DNA of 64,000 bases from Planctomycetaceae bacterium (GTDB lineage: Bacteria > Planctomycetota > Planctomycetia > Pirellulales > Pirellulaceae). Below the pieces are notes generated by a model that saw nothing but the letters and a program-made list of their open reading frames with translations, did no database searches and had not been told where the DNA came from. The stretch is taken from positions 62,001 to 126,000 of the forward strand of contig JABJJO010000084.1 of the NCBI GenBank assembly GCA_018660825.1. The letters are read 5' to 3'. Positions within the stretch are counted from its first letter, which is position 1; every line of letters begins with the position of its first letter. This document shows positions 1 to 9,110 of this stretch, piece by piece. The translations under genes and the position numbers were made by a program.

Positions 1-378
1 CATATCTACTCGAATATCTAACACCTCGTCACCTTGCACGCGTAACTCCAACGACAATACGCCATGCCCAGTTTCGACTCGCAAGGCTTCTTGACGACAA
101 ATTCCGTACTCGTAAGCATACTTAGCAAGGCAGCGAATTCCGTTGCCGCACATTTCGGATTCACTGCCGTCGGCGTTAAACATCTGCATTCGCACATCGG
201 CTGGGGCAGAGTCACTAGGCGGCAAGATGAGTATTAGACCATCACCACCCACGCCAAAGCGGCGGTGCGAGATATTGCGCGCTAACGACGCAAGATCAAG
301 ATCTTCTGGTAGCGATTCAGTAAAGCCATCAACATAAACATAGTCGTTGCCGATACCATGCATTTTTGTGAATTTCAT
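1..378 (-). CDS. dapF: Diaminopimelate epimerase, N-terminal part (runs off the window start)
   Basis: The minus strand reads an open frame from an ATG at 378 to the window edge, giving the first 126 residues of DapF. The enzyme converts LL- to meso-diaminopimelate in the cytoplasm for lysine and peptidoglycan synthesis. Visible signatures are the N-terminal KMHGIGNDY, FGVGGDG around residue 41, and SESEMCGNGIRC, whose Cys77 is one of the two catalytic cysteines. The second cysteine lies beyond the window. GGAGG stands 13 bases upstream of the ATG, rather far. The gene follows the AsmA-like gene by 57 bases on the same strand and may be the last gene of that operon. Identity is certain; only the C-terminal half is unseen. 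Confidence 0.95.
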   Translation of the reverse strand, partial: MKFTKMHGIGNDYVYVDGFTESLPEDLDLASLARNISHRRFGVGGDGLILILPPSDSAPADVRMQMFNADGSESEMCGNGIRCLAKYAYEYGICRQEALRVETGHGVLSLELRVQGDEVLDIRVDM

Positions 379-435
379 AATCTGAATTAGCCTCCGCGTA
401 CTGGATAGAATGTCGCTAGCTTCATGATGTGTTTC

Positions 436-3400
436 CTACCGCAACTGTAACACGCCGGCACCTTGTCCGTCACGTATAGGCGAGGCAATCCGCGGTTCGA
501 GATTTTTTAGAATACGTTCCATCGCGCCGTCTAATTCGGGAAAAGCCGTACTATTGACGCGTGGTTGCCCAACCGTCCCGACAACTTCGATTTGCAGCAA
601 ACTTTTGCTAGCTTCAGTTAATACCGCATTGATAATCGGAATTACAATCTGCTGCCGCCCAACCCTCGAATAGAAATTCAAGTTGATTTCTTCCTCAAAT
701 GACATCCAGCCTGTTCCGTATAAGCTGACGGTGTCACCACGCAAATCAATGCGATCCAGCACTATCTGATCGTTCTTTATACGGAAGTCGACATCAGTGG
801 ATGAAAACACTCCACGATCTGCTTGTATGTCAATTTTATTGAATAGTGCAACCATTAATGGCAACTCGTAAGTATCGGCCTGTTTTAATCGCACCTGGCC
901 ATCGCCTAACCAACTCGTGCGGTCACCGACAACGCCTCGCAATCTTAACGTTGCATCGACTCGACCGGACGTACGCTCTTGCACTCGTCGATGACGAGCA
1001 AGCTTCGCTAAATCAGCCTGAAGTAATGACGCCTGTAACATGAACCGTGGTTGTGACTTGCCATTATTACTCGCAAATCGACGCTGATCTTTGTCAAACA
1101 ACACTTGCAAGTCAATTTTTGCTAAGCCCCCAAAACTATGTCCCGTCAGGCTCATCGCTGGACGTTGCGGCTGGCGAATGACAGTCGAACCCGTTCTGTT
1201 TTCCTGTGTGGCACGAGCCCAAGTACCTGCGAGTATTTGCCGTTCATCAATCCATAAAGGTCCTTGGATTTTGGTTATCTGCTGATTGCCTAAAAACATC
1301 GAGTCAATTTCTACGAAGGCGCTACTACGGAATCCTCGATCATCCAATACTCCCGTAAATTGAATCCCACCCTGCATGCCACTTAAGCGAGTCCCACAAT
1401 CGATTGACGCACCGGCAACTTCTAATCTAACTCTCCAACTCGCATGCAGTGATTTGATAGCTGCCGGTTGATGAGCGAGATAGATGTCACCCTCTAGTTG
1501 TAGCGGACCTTGAATATCCAACCCGCGAATCTGCTGACTCAATTCTGCGGGCATCGCAGCTAATAAATCCGCATCCATCCGCAAACGGTCGATACTCAAA
1601 TGATCCATCGCAAAATGCCATTGCCCGTTTGGTGCTCGATTATAAACACCATCCATTTGAAACTCTGTATCGCCATGCAACCCATGGATTCCAGTCAAAC
1701 GAACATGGCCGTCCTGCATTATAAATTCGCCCGTCACACCCTCGATTCGATAGGGAAACCACGTCGGCATAAAACTGACCGTCGAGGATGTCAAACTGTC
1801 ATCCGGAATCCATTTTTTTCCGTGCACAAACACGTTGGTACCACCTGGTTTTAGCGTGCTCTCTAAACTAACACGAACTTGATCCAAAGCCCCTTCCGGT
1901 TTTAATGATCGCCACGTATTTAGGATGGCTGGATTCTTAGCGGCCAATGCATCTCGCAAATCGTTATCAAGTGGCACGTCCGTAGCAGTTAGTACCATTT
2001 GCAGCGGAGCCTCCGCGGACCCATATCCTGAGTGGCTTGTTTGGCCGAACTGACCCGCTGGTTTTGTAAATCGCCCTTGCATTTGTACAAACGCGTTTCC
2101 TTTGTATCCTGAGAAATCTTGAAATTCCCATTGGTCACCCTGCAAACGGACTTTGCCGTTGATGCGATGAATGGGATAAGGAAACCCCCTGTATTGCAAA
2201 GTCCCTTGTTGGAAATCAAATTCGATCTGTCGATAAGGATTACCAGGTGTGCCACGATATTCGTAGCGGGCACGATGCAGGGTGATTAATCCAGTCGGGC
2301 GTAGTACGTCGATTGTCTCCCGCGATCGGGGATCGAGGGCTGAAATCAATTCCGCGTCCAGTGGAATCGCTCCGTCTGAGGTAATCTCCAACCAACCGCG
2401 AGGTGCTATTTTTGAATCTCTTATATCGGCACTTATTTTGAACGTGCGTCCGTGAGTTTGCGCTAACACATCACGGACAATAATATCGCGATTGTGAATT
2501 TGAATAAAACCAGTCGCGTTCTTTAGCGTATAGGGGAATTTTTCATAGGTGAGGTCCATGTCCAGCAATTGGATATCCAAGTGCGATCGTGGCGTTTGCC
2601 CAACATTGTCATAATGATACTTGATGGCGGCAGTGCCGCGCGGACCATAGGTATGTAGCGTTTTGCGAATACCATTGATCACTTCATCTTGCGGCAAACC
2701 GATTAATAGATCCTCATCGATTAGAATTTTATCGGTCGCAAACTCTATTTCTATTGTCGGCTTAACACCAAATTCCGAAATTCTCGCATGAGCCGATAAC
2801 AACGTGCCACCGAAACTGCCCTGTATTTTTTCAAGTCGCAATACACCGTCTTGCCACGTAATCGCACTAGAAATATCTGTGATTGGAAACGGTAACCTGC
2901 GGTCGCGATACGAACCGTTGGCCAACACTCCCGCCGCCACCCATTTAGTTTGCAATACCGGACTGTTTGCAACCGTTGTTTGGGATGCGGGATCATCCGT
3001 AGTCGCGATGGTCGTCTGAAGTTTGGTCTCCAGTTGAACGGCTAAATCCGCTTGACCTCGAATCTCCAACCCCGCTGGGAATTGCTCCAGCATGCTCAGT
3101 GGCAAATATTCGAACCAATCGTTGGTTAACTGTAATTTTCCAATTCGCACGGACAGCAGCGACTGCTGGTCGTCTAAAGAAATCGCTCCTTGTACCTCAA
3201 TGCCCCCCACAAACGAATTCGTCACTTGACTGCGCACCTTTAACACCCGCCCTTGCTGAGAGTTGCGGGCAGCATCAACACTCAAGTGTGCACGCTGTTG
3301 ATCCGTAATGACCGTATCCCGAAAGGTCAGCACAAACGGATCTTGTGACAATTGAGCCGCACCCCTGATTGCCAACTCCAATCCTGAGATGCGAATCGTT

Positions 3401-3927
3401 GGCATGCCGGTCTCGGCACCCACTGGCTTGACTGCGCGCAAGCGATCGACCAAATCAACCACATTCCAATTGCCAGTCGAGTTGCGCACGGCATGAATCC
3501 GACCACCGATTAGATGAATTTCATCAATCAACGGTTGCTGCTGTAGCAATGTCGCATAGTCCGTAGGTCCAACTAGATCCAAACGATCAATCGTCGCGAT
3601 CACCTCAGAATCCCAACTCGCCGCAGCGGATGCCGGTAATGATATCCGCACATCCCCAAGACGAATACCGTGGTTTCCATTACGCGCAACGGAACCCACT
3701 TGCACAATCAACTCGGGGATCGCCGTTGTAATCTGTTGCTCGATTTGTAGACGAATCTGCTCGTTAATTTGCCGTTCAATCCAAGCTTGATTGGCAATCA
3801 AAGCAGCAGCAATGACAACCACCGTTAACGCGGCGCTGCGCAACCAACGCTGAAAACAGCTCGGACCTTTCGCAGAACGATCAGAGGCAGCCTGTGGGTG
3901 GGAGGAAGATTGATCAGTTCTACGCAT
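436..3927 (-). CDS. AsmA-like / TamB-like large envelope protein
   Basis: A 1163-residue protein with one N-terminal transmembrane helix (about residues 31-47), preceded by a basic stretch and followed by a short helical segment and then a very long beta-rich region. The last 200 residues resemble AsmA-like C-terminal domains: alternating hydrophobic strands, DLRGDTVSLYGTGWMSF, and a final SLLQIEVVGTVGQPRV. Family knowledge suggests an inner-membrane-anchored periplasmic protein linked to envelope lipid homeostasis or transport; substrate unknown. The frame could open at 3960, but the ATG at 3927 is preferred: its A-T-G overlaps the stop of the upstream GT39 gene as TGATG and is preceded by a G-rich AAGGGGGGGG tract. 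This points to translational coupling. The family call is by overall pattern, not by a catalytic motif. Confidence 0.7.
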   Translation of the reverse strand: MRRTDQSSSHPQAASDRSAKGPSCFQRWLRSAALTVVVIAAALIANQAWIERQINEQIRLQIEQQITTAIPELIVQVGSVARNGNHGIRLGDVRISLPASAAASWDSEVIATIDRLDLVGPTDYATLLQQQPLIDEIHLIGGRIHAVRNSTGNWNVVDLVDRLRAVKPVGAETGMPTIRISGLELAIRGAAQLSQDPFVLTFRDTVITDQQRAHLSVDAARNSQQGRVLKVRSQVTNSFVGGIEVQGAISLDDQQSLLSVRIGKLQLTNDWFEYLPLSMLEQFPAGLEIRGQADLAVQLETKLQTTIATTDDPASQTTVANSPVLQTKWVAAGVLANGSYRDRRLPFPITDISSAITWQDGVLRLEKIQGSFGGTLLSAHARISEFGVKPTIEIEFATDKILIDEDLLIGLPQDEVINGIRKTLHTYGPRGTAAIKYHYDNVGQTPRSHLDIQLLDMDLTYEKFPYTLKNATGFIQIHNRDIIVRDVLAQTHGRTFKISADIRDSKIAPRGWLEITSDGAIPLDAELISALDPRSRETIDVLRPTGLITLHRARYEYRGTPGNPYRQIEFDFQQGTLQYRGFPYPIHRINGKVRLQGDQWEFQDFSGYKGNAFVQMQGRFTKPAGQFGQTSHSGYGSAEAPLQMVLTATDVPLDNDLRDALAAKNPAILNTWRSLKPEGALDQVRVSLESTLKPGGTNVFVHGKKWIPDDSLTSSTVSFMPTWFPYRIEGVTGEFIMQDGHVRLTGIHGLHGDTEFQMDGVYNRAPNGQWHFAMDHLSIDRLRMDADLLAAMPAELSQQIRGLDIQGPLQLEGDIYLAHQPAAIKSLHASWRVRLEVAGASIDCGTRLSGMQGGIQFTGVLDDRGFRSSAFVEIDSMFLGNQQITKIQGPLWIDERQILAGTWARATQENRTGSTVIRQPQRPAMSLTGHSFGGLAKIDLQVLFDKDQRRFASNNGKSQPRFMLQASLLQADLAKLARHRRVQERTSGRVDATLRLRGVVGDRTSWLGDGQVRLKQADTYELPLMVALFNKIDIQADRGVFSSTDVDFRIKNDQIVLDRIDLRGDTVSLYGTGWMSFEEEINLNFYSRVGRQQIVIPIINAVLTEASKSLLQIEVVGTVGQPRVNSTAFPELDGAMERILKNLEPRIASPIRDGQGAGVLQLR

Positions 3928-5306
3928 CAACCCCCCCCTTCCGTTGGCGCCGCAAACCAAGCTAAAAGTCGACGACCACAGGCAAACCGCTGCAGTCCCT
4001 GGCTGAACCCAAAACCGGCTAACACTGTTAGAACCAATACAGCCGGTTGACGGTAACGAATAGAACTCACAAACACCATGTGCAGGGCGGTGAAGTATAT
4101 CGCGGGAGAGATACTTAACAGAACCGCCACTAGCACAGGTGCCTGAGTTGATGGCGAACCATCGGTTTGATTTAATTTATGATGCTTAATCAAGAGGATG
4201 AGTCCATACAGAGCTAACGCGACGATACCAAGGTAGCCTACTGCCATGCCCCAACGCATGGCAACTGAAGCCCCCACCTTATCACTGGCCAAAGGACGCC
4301 AGAAGCGAACGAACTTAGTGCCAGCTAACGCTAACACTTGATTCGGGTTAGCTGCGGCCCAATCCAAGGCAGCATCACGCATGCGGTTGTTCAAGCGGAA
4401 TTCATAGCAATCCAGTGGTGGCGTCGCCAACTTAGCATCGTCAATATTTTGAGCTCCATGAAAATACAACACAAACGACATGTCGCTGCCACCCGTTGCA
4501 TTTTCATGCAACCCATCGTACAAACTTGCACCAACTTGCAACGTCGTTGGTACAAAATGACCAACGACTCGATAATTGCGCACCCACCATGGTGACATCG
4601 TGATGCAAAATGCCAGCATGATGAGAATCCCTTGCCAACATAGTTTTTTTCGTTGAGCAGAACACAGTAGCACCGCGACTAACAATAGCGGGGTAAACAA
4701 CAACCAACTCGGCCTAATCAACACTGCCACAGCAGCAGCCATGCCCGTCAGAATTGCCGATCGCCAACGTAGTGAATTGTCTTTTGCGGAATTGCAATCA
4801 CGCAGCACATAATAGAATGCCAAAAGTTGTAAAATCATAACCAAGCAAAACGGGCCTTCACTTAGAATCAAAATGCTCATCACAATTCCACCTGGGTAAA
4901 TACTGGCCAACATTGCCGCACAAACACCGACTCTGCGATCGAACAATAATGTTGCGAAGATTCCAATAACCACCACAGTGCAGGCACCCAAAATGGCATT
5001 AAGCATCCGTACCGAAACGACCGACGGTTTTCCGGCAAAGAGTTTATGCCAAGCAGCAATCAAAATGGGATAACCGGGAGTGCGAGAGATTTTTGCGTTT
5101 TCGCCGCCGAACTGATAGGACTCGCCCTTATAGATTTGGTGACCTAGTACCCAATAGGAAAATGAATCGCCAAAGGCAAAGGCGTTTTCATCGGTTTGGC
5201 GAGCTTGCCACCAGATACCACCAGCGCAGCGCACTGACAACGCGAACGCAAAAACAAGCGTCCACCCGATGATTGCTCGGCTCAATGGCATCCCTACCGT
5301 TTGCAT
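3927..5306 (-). CDS. GT39/PMT-like integral membrane glycosyltransferase
   Basis: A protein of about 459 residues with roughly ten hydrophobic helices. The first extracytoplasmic loop carries DENAFAFGDSFSYWVLG, an acidic loop typical of PMT_2/ArnT-like (GT39 or GT83) enzymes, and later SRTPGYP. These enzymes move a sugar from a polyprenyl-phosphate donor to a lipid or protein acceptor on the outer face of the inner membrane; donor and acceptor cannot be told here. The frame is open to 5369, but the ATG at 5306 has GGAG six bases upstream and gives a clean N-terminal helix, so it is preferred. The stop codon overlaps the start of the AsmA-like gene, which suggests a shared envelope role. Confidence 0.7.
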   Translation of the reverse strand: MQTVGMPLSRAIIGWTLVFAFALSVRCAGGIWWQARQTDENAFAFGDSFSYWVLGHQIYKGESYQFGGENAKISRTPGYPILIAAWHKLFAGKPSVVSVRMLNAILGACTVVVIGIFATLLFDRRVGVCAAMLASIYPGGIVMSILILSEGPFCLVMILQLLAFYYVLRDCNSAKDNSLRWRSAILTGMAAAVAVLIRPSWLLFTPLLLVAVLLCSAQRKKLCWQGILIMLAFCITMSPWWVRNYRVVGHFVPTTLQVGASLYDGLHENATGGSDMSFVLYFHGAQNIDDAKLATPPLDCYEFRLNNRMRDAALDWAAANPNQVLALAGTKFVRFWRPLASDKVGASVAMRWGMAVGYLGIVALALYGLILLIKHHKLNQTDGSPSTQAPVLVAVLLSISPAIYFTALHMVFVSSIRYRQPAVLVLTVLAGFGFSQGLQRFACGRRLLAWFAAPTEGGG

Positions 5307-5692
5307 GGCTGTCTCCGACAGCGCAACGCCTGCGCAAGACCGACCCCCGCAAGGAACCCTGCCACGCAAGCTGTGCTATATATACATGTTTTTGAGAGAT
5401 GCTCGAGCGAGGATTATCGCATGTGCGATCATTCGCTAGAACCAAAATATTTCCATCGCACCCAGCATAATGCTCAAACCTGCATCGAAGTGCTAGCCAT
5501 GGATTTCTTTATCAATCTCTCCCGCTGTTAATAATCTATTACCAAGTTGCATTTTGGGTCAAGGCGAATATATGAAGTCAGATTATCAACAATTTGCTAT
5601 ATGCTAGCACTTTAAAAATGTGGTATCTTGGTAGTCTGTTAAATGAAGGAATATACGTTGGTTGTAATTTTTTATACTGGGACGATCTGACA
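5307..5692. other. Divergent intergenic region, 386 bases
   Basis: This lies between the divergent GT39 (minus) and MFS (plus) genes and should hold both promoters. No convincing gene is seen: short frames here have no ribosome site and low-complexity or Cys/His-rich translations. A perfect inverted repeat ATCGCA-TG-TGCGAT sits at 5416-5429 and could be a small operator. A weak promoter-like pair for the MFS gene is TTGGTA (5628-5633) and TATACG (5652-5657), 18 bases apart. Neither is strong. Confidence 0.4.
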
Positions 5693-7393
5693 ATGGATAA
5701 TCGAAAAACACTTTTGATTGCGAGTTTTCTTACGCTAGTTGCCGCTGGGATGGGGATGATCACACGGGGCGCCGCGGGGCCAGCTTGGACTGCCATGGGA
5801 ATCGATGCTGTTCGGTTTGGGGAAATAATGGGCCTTGGATTTCTTGGCTTCGGTGTCGTTATTTTATTCAGCGGCATAATCGTTGAATTCCTTGGTTACA
5901 AAAGACTGTTGCTCATATCTATCGGCTTACACTTTATCAGTGCGTTGATGATTCTAGCCGCACCCTCATTGCATGACGGCTGGCTAGTTGCTGATGAAGC
6001 TAATGCCACTAACGTAGCAACCGATAATCTAGTCAATTTACTAAGTTATAGCATCCTCTTATTCTCAATATGTGCGGGACTATATGAAGCAGTCATCAAC
6101 CCATTGGTGGGGCAACTGTATCCGGAAAATCAAACCCATTACTTAAACATCCTCCATGCCGGTTGGCCGGGTGGGATTATTATTGGTGGCGTGTTGGCGG
6201 CCTGTTTTCAAAACGAAACGGCATGGATCACCCAGATTGACTGGCAATATGTCGTCGCTTCCTACTCTATTGTCCTCGTTCTTATGACAACAATTATCCT
6301 TAAGCAACCATTCCCAGAAACAGCATCTCGCAAGAGCAGTGCCGCATTTGCTGTGCTCTTCAGTTGTTTTCTTTCGATTCCATTTCTCGTACTCATCGTT
6401 GCACACGCTTTGATCGGATACATGGAATTGGGTGTCGACTCCATGCAAACAAAACTCATGGAAGGGATGGTCGACAATGCGGTCGTAGTCCTAATTTATA
6501 CATCAGCATTAATGTTCGTATTGCGGTTCTTTGCCGGCCCAATTGCTCATAGAGTCAATCCCATTGGACTTTTGCTCATTAGCTCCGTTCTCGCAATTGT
6601 CGGGCTACTCTGGCTTGGTTCAGAAATCTATGGTACCGGTGTATTTATGATCTTTGCAGCAGCTACTGTATATAGCCTCGGTAAAGCCTTCTTATGGCCA
6701 ACTATGTTGGCCATTGCTGGTGAACGCTATCCGCAATGTGGTGCAGTAGCAATGAGCACCCTAGGAGCCGCCGGGATGATTTCCGTTGGACTCGTGGGCA
6801 GTGCAATGATCGGAGCACAGCAAAGTAACGCCATGAGTCTGTCCTTAGAGAAATCCAGCAGTGTCACATATGCTCGCTACAAAGGAGAAGTAGAAGATGT
6901 TTTTGGTTATAAATCACAAACGCTTAATTCGGGAATGCAACAAGCCGCAATGGACTACGACGCCGCGGTTAAGAAAAATGATGCCGCCAAGCAAGCTGAG
7001 AAACTGGTTGCAGTTGTAGCGGCGGCAGCGGCTGACAGCAAGGAAGACGTACGTACTAATTTTCCTGACGATAGTGCGGCTATTGCGAAAGCATACAACA
7101 CTGGTGGTCGTACGGCACTAAAAAACACGGCAATGATTCCAGTTGGCATGGCTATTTGCTTTCTCGGGTTGTTGATTTATTACAAGTCCATCGGCGGCTA
7201 TAAACCCCTCACATTGGAAGACGTTACTGGCGAAGGAGGTGGTTGTGGTGGCGATGATGAAGGTGCTGAAGATATATCCTGCTCAGACGATGCTGCCGAT
7301 GACGGTGATCCGCTGGCAGTATCGACCGTCGAAGAAGGTGCCGAGGAATGTTGCGGTGGAGACGACGAGGGTGAAGGGGGCGGCGGTGGCTGA
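5693..7393 (+). CDS. MFS transporter with acidic Gly/Cys-rich C-terminal tail
   Basis: A 566-residue multi-helix protein of the major facilitator superfamily type. The first helices carry TRGAAGPAW and a GYKRLLL loop like the MFS A-motif region, and about twelve helices can be counted. Substrate cannot be deduced. Two features are unusual. A hydrophilic stretch of about 100 residues separates the last two helices (SLEKSSS to GRTALKN). The last 58 residues form a tail rich in Gly, Asp, Glu and Cys, with CGGDDEG occurring twice and the protein ending in five glycines. The frame could start at 5594, but the ATG at 5693 gives a standard MFS N-terminus just before helix 1. The gene converges on tilS with a hairpin between them. 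Confidence 0.75.
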   Translation: MDNRKTLLIASFLTLVAAGMGMITRGAAGPAWTAMGIDAVRFGEIMGLGFLGFGVVILFSGIIVEFLGYKRLLLISIGLHFISALMILAAPSLHDGWLVADEANATNVATDNLVNLLSYSILLFSICAGLYEAVINPLVGQLYPENQTHYLNILHAGWPGGIIIGGVLAACFQNETAWITQIDWQYVVASYSIVLVLMTTIILKQPFPETASRKSSAAFAVLFSCFLSIPFLVLIVAHALIGYMELGVDSMQTKLMEGMVDNAVVVLIYTSALMFVLRFFAGPIAHRVNPIGLLLISSVLAIVGLLWLGSEIYGTGVFMIFAAATVYSLGKAFLWPTMLAIAGERYPQCGAVAMSTLGAAGMISVGLVGSAMIGAQQSNAMSLSLEKSSSVTYARYKGEVEDVFGYKSQTLNSGMQQAAMDYDAAVKKNDAAKQAEKLVAVVAAAAADSKEDVRTNFPDDSAAIAKAYNTGGRTALKNTAMIPVGMAICFLGLLIYYKSIGGYKPLTLEDVTGEGGGCGGDDEGAEDISCSDDAADDGDPLAVSTVEEGAEECCGGDDEGEGGGGG

Positions 7394-7446
7394 GGCCCTC
7401 GCTAACACAGCAACGGAGCCGGTCGGTTCCGACAGTTCAAAGTGCG

Positions 7447-7482
7447 AATGGGCACCGATGACACGTTTCATTGGTGCCCATT
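7447..7482. terminator. Hairpin between convergent MFS and tilS genes
   Basis: A 14-base arm at 7447-7460 pairs with 7469-7482 (one G-T wobble on one strand) around an 8-base loop; the arms read AATGGGCACCGATG and CATTGGTGCCCATT. It lies between the stop of the MFS gene and the stop of tilS, where a bidirectional terminator is expected. Neither side has a strong T run, so factor-independent action is not assured. Confidence 0.6.
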
Positions 7483-7486
7483 TGTG

Positions 7487-8488
7487 TTAATTCGTGGCCA
7501 ACACCAACACATCATCCGCACGCTCCACTCGCACTCCCCCCGGTAACTCAAACGCCGCCAGCGGTGTTGTAACGGCCTCTGCTAAACGCAACCAATGCAC
7601 AGCGGTCATCTCACCACGCGACCAATGCTGCTGCTTCCATACTAAAACAAATAGTTCTCTAATCAAATACGGTGCTATATCGGTCAAGCCCGCACAATTA
7701 ATCTCTACCCGCCCGCCCGCAACACCGTCTGTGAAACGCACATGCGTCTGAAATAATGGGTAAACCATTTCGGCGATTACATCCTGTAATTCACTCGCCA
7801 TCTGTTGCAGACGCAACAAAGCCTCGTCAGCGGCACCATGGTACTGATTCTTTAACAGTGGCAATAACTCGTGGCGAATGCGGTTACGAGTATATTCCAC
7901 GTCGTCATTAGACTCGTCGTGACAATACTCCTGACCAAGTTCATCTAAATAGGAAACAATTTCGTGCCGTGAAACCTCCAGCAAGGGACGATACAACGCG
8001 ATTCCATGCTCTAACTCGCGCTGCCGCGGAATTCCCCGCAACCCGGCCAGTCCCGTTCCACGCAAGATTCGATCAAGGACCGTTTCGATTTGGTCGTCAC
8101 GCGAGTGGGCCATCACGACATACCGAGCGCCCTTTTCTTTAGCCAAATCTGTTAATAGGCTATATCGTTGATCCCGTGCTGCTACTTCAGTCCGTAAAAC
8201 ATCCTCTGGAACAAGGCAAAAGAACTCTAGATCAAGCTCTTTCGCCATATTTTTCACAAATTGAGCATCGGCCTCGGATTGTTTACCACGCCAACCATGA
8301 TTCACATGCCCTATCACGAGATTCGAACGCAATTCAGGCGTAATTATTCGTGTTAGACTGCGTACCAAGGCAACACTGTCTGCACCGCCAGACACGGCTA
8401 GAATACAACGCACATCGCACCAACGTTTCTGCGGCCAATGGGAGAGCAAAGAGCGTTCAAACGGAAGTAGGAGTTCATCTGGGGGCAT
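7487..8488 (-). CDS. tilS: tRNA(Ile)-lysidine synthase
   Basis: A 333-residue cytoplasmic enzyme that uses ATP to attach lysine to C34 of tRNA-Ile(CAU), changing its anticodon to read AUA. The PP-loop SGGADS is at residues 33-38, followed by GHVNHGWRG and a region with VMAHSRDDQIETVLDRILRG typical of TilS. It is shorter than E. coli TilS, as are many homologues that keep the N-terminal domain and a reduced C-terminal part. The start ATG at 8488 gives a normal N-terminus. It is transcribed alone on the minus strand, convergent with the MFS gene. Confidence 0.92.
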   Translation of the reverse strand: MPPDELLLPFERSLLSHWPQKRWCDVRCILAVSGGADSVALVRSLTRIITPELRSNLVIGHVNHGWRGKQSEADAQFVKNMAKELDLEFFCLVPEDVLRTEVAARDQRYSLLTDLAKEKGARYVVMAHSRDDQIETVLDRILRGTGLAGLRGIPRQRELEHGIALYRPLLEVSRHEIVSYLDELGQEYCHDESNDDVEYTRNRIRHELLPLLKNQYHGAADEALLRLQQMASELQDVIAEMVYPLFQTHVRFTDGVAGGRVEINCAGLTDIAPYLIRELFVLVWKQQHWSRGEMTAVHWLRLAEAVTTPLAAFELPGGVRVERADDVLVLATN

Positions 8489-9110
8489 TAGCGTGCGCCG
8501 TCGTTGATTTAATCGGTTTAGAATACTTGGTTTTTGGAATATACAGAGTAATCAATTTTCTGGGGTAAGTTGCAGGGAAGCGTAAATGGCTGTAGATTAA
8601 GATAGTCGCATTGTAAAACGAACACTCGTACCACTACAGCGGCATCAAACATTAATTACAAATATATATTTTACTTTAGACGGACCAATCTGAAAATCAT
8701 TTGAAGCACGACAGGATTTGAGTCTGTGATGGTAAAGTCTAACAAGAAACTACATGTTGCGTTTGCGTAAACGATTGGTCCAAACTTAAAAACATTAAAG
8801 GGACCAACTTATTATTTAATTATCCAGTGAATCAGCAAAGGTAAGCCGTAACCACCGAAGCATTCCGAAAATCCGCTGCTTCTACCAAACAAACACGACC
8901 GCTTAATAACCTCCTGATGACTATTCGATAGTTGATTGATGATTGCCTCAAAAGGTTCACACCAATCAAAATCACTGATCGACACAACATTTTTTTCCAT
9001 AACGACTACCACACATTCTCTCTCCTATCAGCCGCATTGAACAGCAAAGCGCGTTGTAGTGCACATGCATTTAAGAGATTCTCCGTCATTAATCCAACGG
9101 AATCTCACCC
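8489..9110. other. AT-rich intergenic region, 622 bases, with one tentative small ORF
   Basis: This separates the divergent tilS and rny genes. It contains the tentative small ORF at 8812-9012. A 9-base inverted repeat GGACCAATC (8682-8690) / GATTGGTCC (8773-8781) is separated by 82 bases, and GGACCAA recurs near 8811. No tRNA-like fold or clear terminator was found. Confidence 0.4.
8812..9012 (-). CDS. Tentative small protein, 66 residues, GTG start
   Basis: A minus-strand frame opening at GTG (9012) with AGGAG at 9026-9022, nine bases upstream, which is good Shine-Dalgarno spacing and the main reason to list it. The translation begins with MVVVMEKNVVSISDF and ends with LLIHWIIK. It has no signal peptide, motif or recognisable family. 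An internal ATG at 9000 lacks a ribosome site. The placement in a long gap between divergent genes allows a real gene, but chance remains likely. Confidence 0.3.
   Translation of the reverse strand: MVVVMEKNVVSISDFDWCEPFEAIINQLSNSHQEVIKRSCLFGRSSGFSECFGGYGLPLLIHWIIK

Noticed and set aside
8682-8781. 9-base inverted repeat GGACCAATC / GATTGGTCC
   Set aside because: Loop of 82 AT-rich bases without inner structure; such short pairs are expected by chance in a region of this size.
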